This document shows positions 1-8,294 of a DNA stretch of 64,000 nt, in pieces. The translations under genes and the position numbers were made by a program. The notes beneath the pieces are model-generated. The model was not told where the DNA came from. It saw only the letters and a program-made list of their open reading frames with translations, and did no database searches. Each line of letters begins with the position of its first letter. Position 1 is the first letter of the stretch. This DNA is from Paenibacillus harenae DSM 16969. Its GTDB lineage: Bacteria; Bacillota; Bacilli; Paenibacillales; Paenibacillaceae. The stretch lies in NCBI RefSeq assembly GCF_000422465.1, contig NZ_KE383845.1, forward strand, positions 294,241-358,240. The letters run 5' to 3'.

Positions 1-1124
1 AGTTGACCGGCAACCAGCGTCATAATGACCATCATGCCCATAAACATCGGAGTAAGCACGCCGTTCACCCGTCCCACGTAAGCTTCCTGCGACCACTGCA
101 AAATCATGGTGCTGATGCCGATCTGAATCATCGGGAAGCCAAGTCCGCTAATAAATTGCAGTACCAGCGTAATCGGGATGCTTGTGGACAACCCTACGCC
201 GATCATGCAAAGGGAGCTGAGTAAAATGCCGAGAGCCAGCAGCTTCTGCGGCGATACTTTTTTGGCTAAAACCATGACGCCCCCGCCGCCGATCAGCATC
301 GCTATACCGTTAACCATTAACATATACTGCAAAAATTCTTTCGGTTGATTAAGCCGCTCCAGCACAATGAACAACCCGAGCGTCTGCGCGATTCCGACGG
401 CCGTGCCGGCAAGCGCGAACGTTCCGCCAAGCGATTTCAATACCGGACTGCGCCATACGTATGCAAAGCCGTCCTTCAGATCCTGCCAGAAGCGCCCTTT
501 GTCAGCCGTTTCCGTCCGTTCCACCTCACGGTCCCGGGGAATACGGAATAAGACAACAGCGGAGAGAAGGAACGCTACCCCCATTACGCCGATGGAAACC
601 TCGATGCCGAACTTTTGGTACGAAATGACGCCGAGCGACGGCCCAAGCACCATAAATATCGCGATTAGCGATTGGAACATCGCCATGGCGGACTGCAGCT
701 GTTCAGCGGGAACATGCTGCTTGAACAGCTTCATCGCCGACGGCTGCGAGAATTGCGACAAAATCGCCGATATAAAAGTCGCGAAGTAGACCATATGCCA
801 CGAACCGTAAATGAGTGTGATAAGTACTACGAATACAGACACCGCGGATAAAAAGTCGCACCATATCATCGTTAGACGCGGCTTCCACCGGTCGGCGAAC
901 GTCCCGCCGATAAACGAGAACACGAATATCGGCAAAAATTCCACAAAGCCCATCAAGCTGATGGCGAACGGGTCCTCGTTCGTTTTATCCGTCACATACA
1001 TGAGGATCGCAAAGTTACGCACCCAGATCCCGATTTGCAGAAGGACGTTCGATAACAATATCGTTTGAAAAAATTTGTTGCGGAACAGGCTCTCGCCCGC
1101 TCCCTTTACTGCTTCAGCTGACAT
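1..1124 (-). CDS. MFS transporter, C-terminus cut by window edge
   Basis: Major facilitator exporter of the MFS_3 (macrolide-efflux/EntS-like) type, in the cytoplasmic membrane. The first 374 codons are visible and the frame runs open off the left edge, so the last few helices are missing (the family is usually 400-430 residues). The start ATG lies at 1122-1124 with GGGAGAG upstream. The N-terminus has the family's short cytoplasmic lead followed by alternating hydrophobic helices. A loop-2 motif (GGTFADRWKPR) is the MFS motif-A equivalent, and a charged central loop (IPRDREVERTETADKG) separates the two halves. The substrate cannot be told from sequence. It stands alone upstream of the GIY-YIG gene on the same strand. 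Confidence 0.85.
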   Translation of the reverse strand, partial: MSAEAVKGAGESLFRNKFFQTILLSNVLLQIGIWVRNFAILMYVTDKTNEDPFAISLMGFVEFLPIFVFSFIGGTFADRWKPRLTMIWCDFLSAVSVFVVLITLIYGSWHMVYFATFISAILSQFSQPSAMKLFKQHVPAEQLQSAMAMFQSLIAIFMVLGPSLGVISYQKFGIEVSIGVMGVAFLLSAVVLFRIPRDREVERTETADKGRFWQDLKDGFAYVWRSPVLKSLGGTFALAGTAVGIAQTLGLFIVLERLNQPKEFLQYMLMVNGIAMLIGGGGVMVLAKKVSPQKLLALGILLSSLCMIGVGLSTSIPITLVLQFISGLGFPMIQIGISTMILQWSQEAYVGRVNGVLTPMFMGMMVIMTLVAGQ

Positions 1125-1204
1125 ATAAATTGACACTCTCCCTGTATGCATACGGCTTGCGCTTGCATGATGCGGCGGCGCAAAATCCGAATGCCGTTGA
1201 ATAT

Positions 1205-2554
1205 TTACTGCTTGCCTTCGCCGCCGGGGCGGTTGTAGCCCTTATCGCCGTAGGGCTGGAGCTTCTCGATCCATTTCTCCGTTAACTCGGCCACTTCCCG
1301 GTTATATTGGCGAACCATATCGGCAGGCTGACGTCCTTCTACGGCCGACACGTCTTTATAATCATAAAGGACCTGATGATCGAATTTAACGGTCTCTAGA
1401 ATGAGAAAAGAAAAATTTTCGCCCCCGTATTGTTTCCATTCCTTCTGGAGCTCTCTATTCCTATGACCGTCCATGTTAAGCTGGAATTGCTCCTTCCCCC
1501 ACAGCGGTTCCAAATTGGTCGAGCCTCCGATATAGATTTTGCCGTTAATGTCATTTTTAATCCGGTATACCCCCATCTTCCGTTCGCGTTCCTGATATTC
1601 AGACGTCAGCTGCTTGCGTTTTGTTTTATCCATTTTCTGTGCATCCCTTCGTTCTTGTTCAACTACTTTCTTCGGTTCTTGCTTCAGCTTCCGCTTCCCC
1701 TTCTTCGTCTGCTCCTTCACGGTCAAAGCCGTCGGTGCAGCCTGAATCGATTCTGCCGAACGTTCCGGCTCATATGCCCCTGCCGTATCCTTCACCCAAT
1801 ATTCGCTGCCGTCATCCTTGCGGTCTAAATATCCATACTCGATCAAATAACGGCGCAGCAGCACATAGTCCTCCTCCCAAAACCGGCTGAGAAGCTCATT
1901 CACTTCTTTCTCCGTATACCGGACTCCCTTCTGAAAATTGGAGGAAATATGGCGCAGCACGGCAATTTTTCGTTTCGCTTTACGCGGGAAAGAGGCAAGA
2001 GGCCCGTCAGGTCCGTTCGGAAAATATTGCTTCATCAGGCTGTCGTATTCGTCCTTCGTTAACGCATATCGCTCATCCACCTGCGTTGCGGTGCGGTGTA
2101 TCGGAACGAACTGCGGCACCGCGGCCGCTCCTTGCTCCATTAATTCCAGAATCGTCAGCAGCAGCTTCGCTTGCTTCGCCTTCTCCTTCAGCACGAAGCG
2201 ATGGTTGCGAATCGTCGAAGCGCTGCCGATACCGGTACGCTCCATCATCTCGCTGTCCGACAAAGCAGCGGCAAAGCCGCCGATCAGCTCCTTCTGCAAA
2301 TCGGTTAACCCGGTTGCCCGCTTATCCAGCTCCAGCAAAAATTCAAGCATCGAGCCGTGCGCAAGCTGCAAATGATAGGCCGCATACGTTCCCGCCTCAT
2401 ACCAGCGCCCTGATTGCTCATGACGAAACACCTCGCCGTCCTCGAAGGTTTCTCCGCAAATAAGACAATAATAAAGGCCACCTTCGGCATCATAAGCATA
2501 GCCTTGCTTTAATTCAACTATAGACGAAGCCCAAAAACGTTCGCTCACTCCCAT
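1205..2554 (-). CDS. HTH / DUF2087 / GIY-YIG multidomain protein
   Basis: A 449-residue cytoplasmic protein. Residues 28-66 hold C30-x2-C33 and H61-x4-H66, a possible zinc site. Residues about 82-130 look like a LuxR-type helix-turn-helix, and about 165-265 match the DUF2087 domain of Firmicute regulators. A Lys/Glu-rich linker (about 275-335) follows, then a GIY-YIG-type domain (about 335-425) with GVYRI, KIYIGGSTNL, a conserved H-R-N-x-E-L helix and a closing Glu in FLILE. The ATG is preceded by GAGGTG at 8 nt. GIY-YIG domains are usually nucleases; here one is joined to DNA-binding parts, so the protein may be a regulator or a site-specific nicking enzyme. The role is unknown. Confidence 0.75.
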   Translation of the reverse strand: MGVSERFWASSIVELKQGYAYDAEGGLYYCLICGETFEDGEVFRHEQSGRWYEAGTYAAYHLQLAHGSMLEFLLELDKRATGLTDLQKELIGGFAAALSDSEMMERTGIGSASTIRNHRFVLKEKAKQAKLLLTILELMEQGAAAVPQFVPIHRTATQVDERYALTKDEYDSLMKQYFPNGPDGPLASFPRKAKRKIAVLRHISSNFQKGVRYTEKEVNELLSRFWEEDYVLLRRYLIEYGYLDRKDDGSEYWVKDTAGAYEPERSAESIQAAPTALTVKEQTKKGKRKLKQEPKKVVEQERRDAQKMDKTKRKQLTSEYQERERKMGVYRIKNDINGKIYIGGSTNLEPLWGKEQFQLNMDGHRNRELQKEWKQYGGENFSFLILETVKFDHQVLYDYKDVSAVEGRQPADMVRQYNREVAELTEKWIEKLQPYGDKGYNRPGGEGKQ

Positions 2555-2744
2555 ATACCAAACACCTCAATATTTTGTTTATTAATATATAGACATAATA
2601 CAATGTTGTTTATTTTTTATCAATCCTATCGGAGGGTGTTCACGCGAAGGGAGTGCTTCGTTTCCGTACACGAATCGAATCGCCTTCACTCCCCATTGTA
2701 GCCGTTAATAATTTCAGTTTTTGACCCTGCATAATCAGCTGGAC

Positions 2745-2789
2745 AAAAAAACAGCCGCCGAAAGGATTGCTCCTTCAGGCAGCTGTTTC
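2745..2789 (-). terminator. Intrinsic terminator after the fsr-like gene
   Basis: Inverted repeat AAACAGC...GCTGTTT with a GAAGGA/TCCTTT inner stem. Read on the minus strand it ends in seven T residues, just after the stop of the MFS gene at 2808. Confidence 0.8.
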
Positions 2790-2807
2790 ATATACGATCT
2801 TCTTCTA

Positions 2808-4043
2808 TTACGCGGCTTCCCGCCGGTCTTTCGGCAGCATAAGCGCCAGCAGGCCAAGAAGCGGCAAAGCGCTGCAGAGGCCCATCACATAAGCAAGCGT
2901 CTGAGCATCCGCCATATAACCCAGCACGACCGCTCCGAGACCGCCCATTCCGAAAGCAAGGCCGGTAATCAGACCCGACGCCGTACCCACCTTACCCGGC
3001 ATAAGCTCCTGCGCGTAAACGACGCTCACCGAGAAGCCCGATTGCAAAATAAATCCGAGCAGCACGATTAACGGATACACCCACGCAAGAGGCAGATGCG
3101 GAAGAATTAAGGCAAACGGCGCTGCTCCGAGGATGGAGATCAGCATCATTTTTTTGCGGCCGATCCGGTCGGCCAGCATTCCGCCGAAGAAAGTGCCCGC
3201 AACGCCTGCCGCCAGGAATAAGAATAGCGGCACCTGCGCGGCCTTTATGGATAATCCGTACGCCTCTACTACATAAAATTGATAAAAATTCCCAATTGCC
3301 GCTCCGTACCAGGAGCGCGCAAATACGATAACAACCAGGATGCTAATCGCAAACGCAACTACTTTCGGCGCTAATGCAGCCCTGACTTCGCCCGCCGCCT
3401 TCTTCCGCTGCATCTGCCCGTTATGCAGGGCAAGGTGTTCCTTATACCATGGAACCACCTTCATCAGAATGATAATCGCCGTGGCTGCCAGCGCCATGCC
3501 CCATGCGGCGCCCTTCTGTCCGAGCGGAATAAAGATCGCCATCGTCATAAGCGGCCCCAACATATGGCCGAAATTGCCGCCGACCTGATAGATGGACTGG
3601 GAGAAAGCCCGGCGGTTGCCGGCGGCTAAATGAACGACGCGCGAGCCTTCCGGATGGAACACAGCCGAGCCGAGTCCTACGAATACGACCGCCAGGAGCA
3701 ATAAATAAAAATTCGGCGCAACGGCCAGCCCCGCCATTCCGATCATGCTGGAAAACATGCCGACCGGAAGCATCCACGGGGCGGGCCTTTTGTCCGAAAT
3801 CAGTCCAACGACGGGCTGCATCACGGACGAAGTCATATTCAGCGTAAATGCAATCCAACCGATCTGTGACAGGTTCAACTGCAGCGAATCCTTCAGGACG
3901 GGAAATAAAGCCGTTACGACGGATTGCATCATATCGTTCATCAAATGGACCGAGCTAATGGCAACTAATATGGCATATACGGTCGCCGATCGTAAAGCTT
4001 CTGTCTTCACGCCGACGGCTTTCAGTTGTGTTGGTGTTGACAT
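2808..4043 (-). CDS. fsr: MFS exporter, fosmidomycin resistance (Fsr) type
   Basis: Twelve-helix drug:H+ antiporter of 411 residues, the normal family length. Diagnostic Fsr motifs are present: SSVHLMNDMMQS in helix 1 (His33, Asn36, Asp37), LFPVLKDSLQL after it, and GLGSAVFHPEGSRVVHLAAG in helix 4. A second-half MFS signature (GGMLADRIGRKKMM) is also seen. Family members export fosmidomycin and some other small toxic compounds; the physiological substrate here is not known. The ATG at 4041-4043 has an AGG-containing leader. The lactonase gene lies upstream on the same strand, 60 nt away, and a strong terminator follows. Confidence 0.85.
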   Translation of the reverse strand: MSTPTQLKAVGVKTEALRSATVYAILVAISSVHLMNDMMQSVVTALFPVLKDSLQLNLSQIGWIAFTLNMTSSVMQPVVGLISDKRPAPWMLPVGMFSSMIGMAGLAVAPNFYLLLLAVVFVGLGSAVFHPEGSRVVHLAAGNRRAFSQSIYQVGGNFGHMLGPLMTMAIFIPLGQKGAAWGMALAATAIIILMKVVPWYKEHLALHNGQMQRKKAAGEVRAALAPKVVAFAISILVVIVFARSWYGAAIGNFYQFYVVEAYGLSIKAAQVPLFLFLAAGVAGTFFGGMLADRIGRKKMMLISILGAAPFALILPHLPLAWVYPLIVLLGFILQSGFSVSVVYAQELMPGKVGTASGLITGLAFGMGGLGAVVLGYMADAQTLAYVMGLCSALPLLGLLALMLPKDRREAA

Positions 4044-4104
4044 CCTGTAGAGGACCTGCCTTCCTTATCCTATAATGCCTTATTCCCGATGACGATATTT
4101 ACAG

Positions 4105-5208
4105 TCAATCAGCTCTTCCGATCGTTATGCAAACCGGGCTCGGCAGCTCAATCTTCGAGCCCGTCTGAGTCAGCCGGCCGCTGTCTGCGTCAATGGCAAA
4201 CACAAGTACCGTTCCCGAGTTCTGATGAGCGGCTAGCAAATAACGGCCATCCGGCGTAATGGCAAAGTTGCGGGGCGTTTCGCCTCCGCAGTGTACATGC
4301 TGGACATGCGCCAGCTCCCCGCTCTCCGGGTCGACCGAAAATACGGCAATGCTGTCATGCCCGCGATTGGAGCTGTACAGAAATCGGCCCGAAGGCGCCA
4401 GATGAATATCGGCCGCATCGTTATGCCCTGTATAATCGGGCGGCAGCGCCGATATCGCCTGTCCGGCCGTCATGGCCCCCCGCTCTGCGTCTACCTTTAA
4501 TAGGGTAACCGTCGAATCCAGCTCACCCAGCACATAGGCAGCCGGAAGCTCCGGGTGGAACACCAAATGCCGCGGTCCCGAACCGCGATGCGCCTTGCAT
4601 TCCCCATTTCTTATAAGGAGGCGGCGATCTGCATCGTAACGGTAAATGACGATGGCATCGATTCCTAAATCAGCCGCACAGAAAAATTCCGTCTCCCCAA
4701 GCGGCAAGATGCAGTGGGCATGCGCCGTATCCTGCCTTGCCGAATTAGGCCCAAGCTCGCCGACATGCTGCTGAACCGAAGAAGCCTCCTCAAGCAGTCC
4801 GTCAGCCGTCAACGGCAGAACGGCGACATTCCCGCCGGTATAATTCGCTGCGAACAACGCTTGGCCGCGGCTATCCGTGCTGATATAGCAAGGATGCTCG
4901 CCATACGTAAGATAGCGGCTGCTTCTATCGCCAAGCAAGCCTGTCGATTCATCGATTTCATAGGCGGCGACGGAGCCTCCGGCCGCCTCGTCTGTCTTCG
5001 CCGTCTCGCTGACCGCATAGAGACGCCGCCCGTTCGGATGAAGAGCTAAATAGGACGCGTTCTCCAGGCCGGACACGCTTTGAATGACCGACAGCTCGCC
5101 CGTTTCTCCATTAAAGCCGCAGACGTGAATCGTTGGCGCGTCCGCGGCTCCGTACGACCCGATGTACAATCGTCCGCTGAACGCCGGTTGTTCGTTTAAA
5201 TGACCCAT
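4105..5208 (-). CDS. Lactonase family protein (6-phosphogluconolactonase-like beta-propeller)
   Basis: Cytoplasmic seven-bladed beta-propeller of the YkgB/Pgl-type lactonase family, about 367 residues. Typical repeats are visible: LYIGSYG, SYLALHPNGRRLYAVSE, GEHPCYISTD, ARQDTAHAHCILP, GSGPRHLVFHPELPAAYV, SNRGHDSIAVFSV and PRNFAITPDGRYLLAAHQNS. The family hydrolyses 6-phosphogluconolactone in the pentose phosphate pathway, though some members act on other lactones. An ATG 24 nt further upstream (5230-5232) is in frame, but the one at 5206-5208 has AAAGGT at 9 nt and puts the first strand at the usual place. It is transcribed away from the LytTR gene. Confidence 0.8.
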   Translation of the reverse strand: MGHLNEQPAFSGRLYIGSYGAADAPTIHVCGFNGETGELSVIQSVSGLENASYLALHPNGRRLYAVSETAKTDEAAGGSVAAYEIDESTGLLGDRSSRYLTYGEHPCYISTDSRGQALFAANYTGGNVAVLPLTADGLLEEASSVQQHVGELGPNSARQDTAHAHCILPLGETEFFCAADLGIDAIVIYRYDADRRLLIRNGECKAHRGSGPRHLVFHPELPAAYVLGELDSTVTLLKVDAERGAMTAGQAISALPPDYTGHNDAADIHLAPSGRFLYSSNRGHDSIAVFSVDPESGELAHVQHVHCGGETPRNFAITPDGRYLLAAHQNSGTVLVFAIDADSGRLTQTGSKIELPSPVCITIGRAD

Positions 5209-5298
5209 TCGTTCCCGACCTTTCCAACTCATTTATAAGCATTAATGAGACCATAGCATATGCGGCTAATTCAAACAACGACTATTTAAATAAAATAC

Positions 5299-5328
5299 TT
5301 CACAAATGCTTTTGTGATATGTTACAAT
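5299..5328 (+). promoter_or_regulatory. Sigma-A-type promoter for the LytTR gene
   Basis: TTCACA (5299-5304), 18 nt, then TACAAT (5323-5328), each one base off consensus, about 50 nt upstream of the LytTR start. This is inferred from sequence only. Confidence 0.5.
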
Positions 5329-5341
5329 GTAAGCGCTAACA
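5328..5341 (+). promoter_or_regulatory. cre box (CcpA operator)
   Basis: TGTAAGCGCTAACA fits the catabolite-responsive element TGWAANCGNTNWCA at every position. It starts on the last base of the -10 box of the promoter in front of the LytTR gene, where CcpA binding would block transcription. It could also act on the divergent lactonase gene. Confidence 0.75.
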
Positions 5342-5376
5342 ATCAATAGTTCACTTTTCTAAAGGGGGAAATCGAA

Positions 5377-5739
5377 ATGGTGAATGTTGTCACGAGCGAA
5401 CGGAACGTGTATGAGGATTTCGATCTGGAGTCGGATGTGCTCTACTTCAAGACCGGTATTCAAGGACTCGTAAGCTTCCATGGCAGGAACTATAATATAA
5501 AGAAAAGAATGACTGCCGAGCAGCTTCAGCAGCTGACGGATAAGCGCGGCTTCTTCCAAATCAGCTCAAACTGCTACGTTAATATCGGAAAAATCAAAGC
5601 AATCTCAGGCGGTACCATCTACTTCGGGTCGGACATCTCGGAGTCGAAGCAGGTTTCGGTTAACCGCCGCAAGCAATTTGTCATTCAACAGCTGTTCTCC
5701 CAACGATCCTCGAACAAGGATTTGCGGATTACGCCCTGA
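5377..5739 (+). CDS. Stand-alone LytTR DNA-binding protein
   Basis: A 120-residue protein made almost wholly of a LytTR domain (about residues 12-110). It has no receiver or membrane part. The hallmark segment FFQISSNCYVNIGKIKAI matches the beta-strand/turn in which LytTR proteins carry YxVNxxxI, followed by VSVNRRKQF near the end. An AAAGGGGGA ribosome binding site lies 8 nt before the ATG. The promoter has a cre box on its -10, so expression is probably low when good sugars are present. It is followed by its own terminator and then an aldose epimerase. Targets are unknown; autoregulation or control of the epimerase is a guess. Confidence 0.8.
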   Translation: MVNVVTSERNVYEDFDLESDVLYFKTGIQGLVSFHGRNYNIKKRMTAEQLQQLTDKRGFFQISSNCYVNIGKIKAISGGTIYFGSDISESKQVSVNRRKQFVIQQLFSQRSSNKDLRITP

Positions 5740-5740
5740 C

Positions 5741-5793
5741 AAACAAGCAGCCGCCCGGTTCCATCCAACATGGAACCGGGCGGTTGTTTGTTT
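5741..5793 (+). terminator. Strong intrinsic terminator after the LytTR gene
   Basis: Near-perfect stem of about 22 bp: the arm at 5741-5763 pairs with 5771-5793 (core CCGCCCGGTTCCA/TGGAACCGGGCGG), with a 7-nt loop. It starts directly after the stop codon. Confidence 0.85.
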
Positions 5794-5845
5794 GTCCGCG
5801 TCCTGCTATTCTTAGGTGGAATACGTTATCAATAGGAGGATTCTC

Positions 5846-6850
5846 ATGTCTAAGCAAGGACAAGCATTCGAACAAGCATTTCATGACGAGCAGGCCGTTT
5901 GGCTGCAATGGGGCGAATATGAAGCAGCGGTTTTGCCTGCTGTAGGAGCGAACCTCATCGCGTTCCGCGATACGGCGAACAACTATCGGTTTTTGCGCGA
6001 GCCATCGGCTGAAGAAATGGACGGCTTCCGGGAGAACCCGGGCATTCACGGCATTCCGGTTCTATTTCCTCCTAACCGCTACGAGGACGGCACCTTTACT
6101 TGGAACGGCAGAACTTATCAATTCCCTGTTAACGAAGCGAAGACCGGCAACCATCTGCACGGCTTTTTCCATACGGCCGCATGGAGCGTCGAGGACTTCG
6201 GCACGAACAAAACGGAAAGCTATGTATCTCTTAAAATTTCGATCGATGAAAGCCATCCGATCTATACGTACCTGCCGCACCGTTTTACGATCAAGCTTCG
6301 CTATTCGTTGAACGATTCGGGATTGCTGCAGCATGTATCCGTACATAATGAAGGAACCGACGCGCTGCCTTGCATGATCGCTTTCCATACGACGGTTAAC
6401 GCTCCGTTCGCGCCGGGCAGCACGTCTGACGATTGCCGCTTCACCCTCACAACCGGCAAACGCTGGGAGCTAAGCGACCGGATGCTGCCGACAGGCAAGC
6501 ATCAGCCGCTGAAGGCCGAAGAGGAAGCGATGAAGACGACGGGCATCTCGCCTTTCTGGGAGGCAATGGACAACCATTATACGACCGAGCCGCAGAACGG
6601 ACGCAATGCGATGGAGCTTACCGATACGCGCCTTGGCTTAACGCTTGTCTACGATATCGGCACCGCCTACAAGCAGTGGATGATCTGGAACAACAATGCC
6701 ACGCCGGGTTTCTTCTGTCCGGAGCCGCAGCTTAACCTCGTTAACGCTCCGAACGTGAGTCTGCCTGCCGAGCAGACCGGTCTCGTTGCGCTGGAGCCAG
6801 GCGGCATTTGGGAAGAAACCAGCCGTCTGTACGTCAGGAAACAAGCATAA
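5846..6850 (+). CDS. Aldose 1-epimerase family protein
   Basis: Cytoplasmic mutarotase-type enzyme of 334 residues that interconverts alpha and beta anomers of hexoses, or binds sugar phosphates in the YeaD branch. Family landmarks: an NNYRFLREPS-like early strand, GIPVLFPPNRYEDGTF, NHLHGFFHTAAWSVEDF (catalytic-type His), LPCMIAFHTTVNAPF (second His) and FFCPEPQLNLVNAPN (catalytic-type Glu). A GTG at 5816 is in frame, but the ATG at 5846 has AGGAGG at 6 nt and is preferred. It is flanked by terminators on both sides, so it is monocistronic. Confidence 0.85.
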   Translation: MSKQGQAFEQAFHDEQAVWLQWGEYEAAVLPAVGANLIAFRDTANNYRFLREPSAEEMDGFRENPGIHGIPVLFPPNRYEDGTFTWNGRTYQFPVNEAKTGNHLHGFFHTAAWSVEDFGTNKTESYVSLKISIDESHPIYTYLPHRFTIKLRYSLNDSGLLQHVSVHNEGTDALPCMIAFHTTVNAPFAPGSTSDDCRFTLTTGKRWELSDRMLPTGKHQPLKAEEEAMKTTGISPFWEAMDNHYTTEPQNGRNAMELTDTRLGLTLVYDIGTAYKQWMIWNNNATPGFFCPEPQLNLVNAPNVSLPAEQTGLVALEPGGIWEETSRLYVRKQA

Positions 6851-6939
6851 CTATATAAGTTGAACGAAAGAAACGAAAGCGTGGAGCGGAGAGAGCCAAT
6901 AGCCAATCGTTCTACTTATATAGATTTCGATACGAAGGG

Positions 6940-6974
6940 AAGGAATAACGGCCAGCCGCTGTTATTCCTTTTTT
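6940..6974 (+). terminator. Intrinsic terminator after aldose epimerase
   Basis: AAGGAATAACGGC (6940-6952) pairs with GCTGTTATTCCTT (6958-6970), followed by a T-run. Confidence 0.75.
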
Positions 6975-7087
6975 CTGTCGCCTATGCATCGGCGCTTCAG
7001 CCTGTTCCGGGACAAGAGTGACTATTGCCGGAAAAGACGGTAAAATGTAAGCATCAGCGCGTTTATGTCGAAACCTGGAGGCTGACG

Positions 7088-7555
7088 ATGATGCGGCAAC
7101 CCTTCCTGAAAGCCGTTTTAACGATCGTATCGTTCGCATTCGTATTTCTGTCGATTCCCAATCCAGCCGTTAACGCCGGCTTCTTCGACCGGATGAAGGA
7201 TATTTACAACACGCCCGAGAAAATCAGCGAGCTGGAATCGCAATATTTAGAAGCGAAAGCGGCTTTAGCCGAGCAGCAGCGGCAGTTGGAAGATTCGCGG
7301 CGGGCAGCGGAGCAGTATGCCCGTAAGCAGCAGGAGCTGCAAGCGCAGAACGAGCAGCTGCTCGCGCAAAATGCCAGCCTGCAGAACGAGCTTGATCAAA
7401 TGAAGCAAGACCGCGCTTCTTTTGTCACTAAGCTTATCTATACGGGAATAATACTTACAATCCTTATCGTTTCTTATATCTTATCCATCCGCATTTGGCG
7501 TTATGTGGTCTGGCGCAAGCAGCGCACCGCGGGCGGCCGGGGGTTGAACGGATGA
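7088..7555 (+). CDS. Secreted/membrane coiled-coil protein, partner of the AIM24 protein
   Basis: 155 residues. The order is a signal peptide or anchor (about 4-29, ending PAVNA), a long Gln/Glu/Ala-rich coiled coil (about 45-115, heptad pattern with SELESQYLEAKAALAEQQ), one transmembrane helix (about 120-142, YTGIILTILIVSYILSIRIW) and a short basic tail. The start is the first of two ATG codons at 7088, with GGAGG at 6 nt. Its stop overlaps the AIM24 start (ATGA), so the two are translationally coupled. No enzymatic motif is present. A scaffold or envelope-stress role with AIM24 is inferred only from the coupling. Confidence 0.7.
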   Translation: MMRQPFLKAVLTIVSFAFVFLSIPNPAVNAGFFDRMKDIYNTPEKISELESQYLEAKAALAEQQRQLEDSRRAAEQYARKQQELQAQNEQLLAQNASLQNELDQMKQDRASFVTKLIYTGIILTILIVSYILSIRIWRYVVWRKQRTAGGRGLNG

Positions 7556-8241
7556 AGATAACCGTTCCCGTCCAGACCGGACATGTCCATATCGCTCTGG
7601 AAGAAGCGGACAAGCTTCATGTGCTGCACCCAAAATCCATCATCGCCTATCAGGGCGCGCCGCATGACCGTGAGGACCGGTTCATGGATTTGGCCGGTAT
7701 GTACCGCAAGAAGCGGTGGATCCGGTCTCTCCTGTCGGGGCCTTCCGAATTCATACTCGGCCTGCCGGCGGGCTGCTCGCTGGAAACCGTCGAGATCGAT
7801 GAGCAGAGCGACCTGCTGTTCGACTTCCGTCATGTCATCTTCTTCTCCGACGGAATGAAGCTGAAATCGGTCATCCAGAAGCTGAAGAACGCCTGGATCA
7901 CGAAGGAATTCGTGCGGATGCGCTTCTCCGGGCCCGGACGGCTGGGCATTATTACGGCCGGAGATATGAAGGCGATACAGCTGCATCCGGACCGGCCGCT
8001 CTTCGTGGAGACCGGCGCCCTCGTCGCCTATCCCGAGCAGGCTTCCATCCAGCTGTCCGTCTACGGCAACAAGCTTGCGAGTCAACATATGAACGTACAA
8101 TGGGAGATAAGAGGCAGCGGTCCCGTACTCATCCAGACCGGCTCGCGCGATGCGGAGCTGGAGGAGCAGCTGCAGAACGGCGGCTTTATCAAACGCATCC
8201 TGCGCGAGGTGCTGCCTTTTGGCGGGATCTATATCAAATAA
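7552..8241 (+). CDS. AIM24 family protein
   Basis: 229 residues of beta-rich protein of the AIM24/TIGR00266 type. The recognisable stretch is RMRFSGPGRLGIITAGD, then AIQLHPDRPLFVETGALVAY, which matches the family's G-x-G-x-hhh...G...hhhh.G.lvA pattern, and a C-terminal GFIKRILREVLPFGGIYIK. The biochemical function of bacterial AIM24 proteins is not established. The ATG at 7552 overlaps the previous stop codon. The strongly basic segment near residues 44-55 (RKKRWIRSLL) is unusual for the family. The gene ends in a terminator shared with the convergent lacZ. Confidence 0.7.
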   Translation: MKITVPVQTGHVHIALEEADKLHVLHPKSIIAYQGAPHDREDRFMDLAGMYRKKRWIRSLLSGPSEFILGLPAGCSLETVEIDEQSDLLFDFRHVIFFSDGMKLKSVIQKLKNAWITKEFVRMRFSGPGRLGIITAGDMKAIQLHPDRPLFVETGALVAYPEQASIQLSVYGNKLASQHMNVQWEIRGSGPVLIQTGSRDAELEEQLQNGGFIKRILREVLPFGGIYIK

Positions 8242-8247
8242 AAGAAG

Positions 8248-8288
8248 AGAGGCCGGCCTGCCGTCTGGAAGACGGTAGACCAGCCTCT
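8248..8288. terminator. Bidirectional terminator between AIM24 and lacZ
   Basis: A 19-bp stem (8248-8266 with 8270-8288, three G-U pairs, 3-nt loop) lies between the convergent stop codons at 8241 and 8295. Confidence 0.8.
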
Positions 8289-8294
8289 TTGCCG

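Noticed and set aside
7501..8100. 199-codon minus-strand ORF opposite the AIM24 gene
   Set aside because: Shadow of the coding frame: no domain, no ribosome binding site, and the plus-strand gene is well supported.
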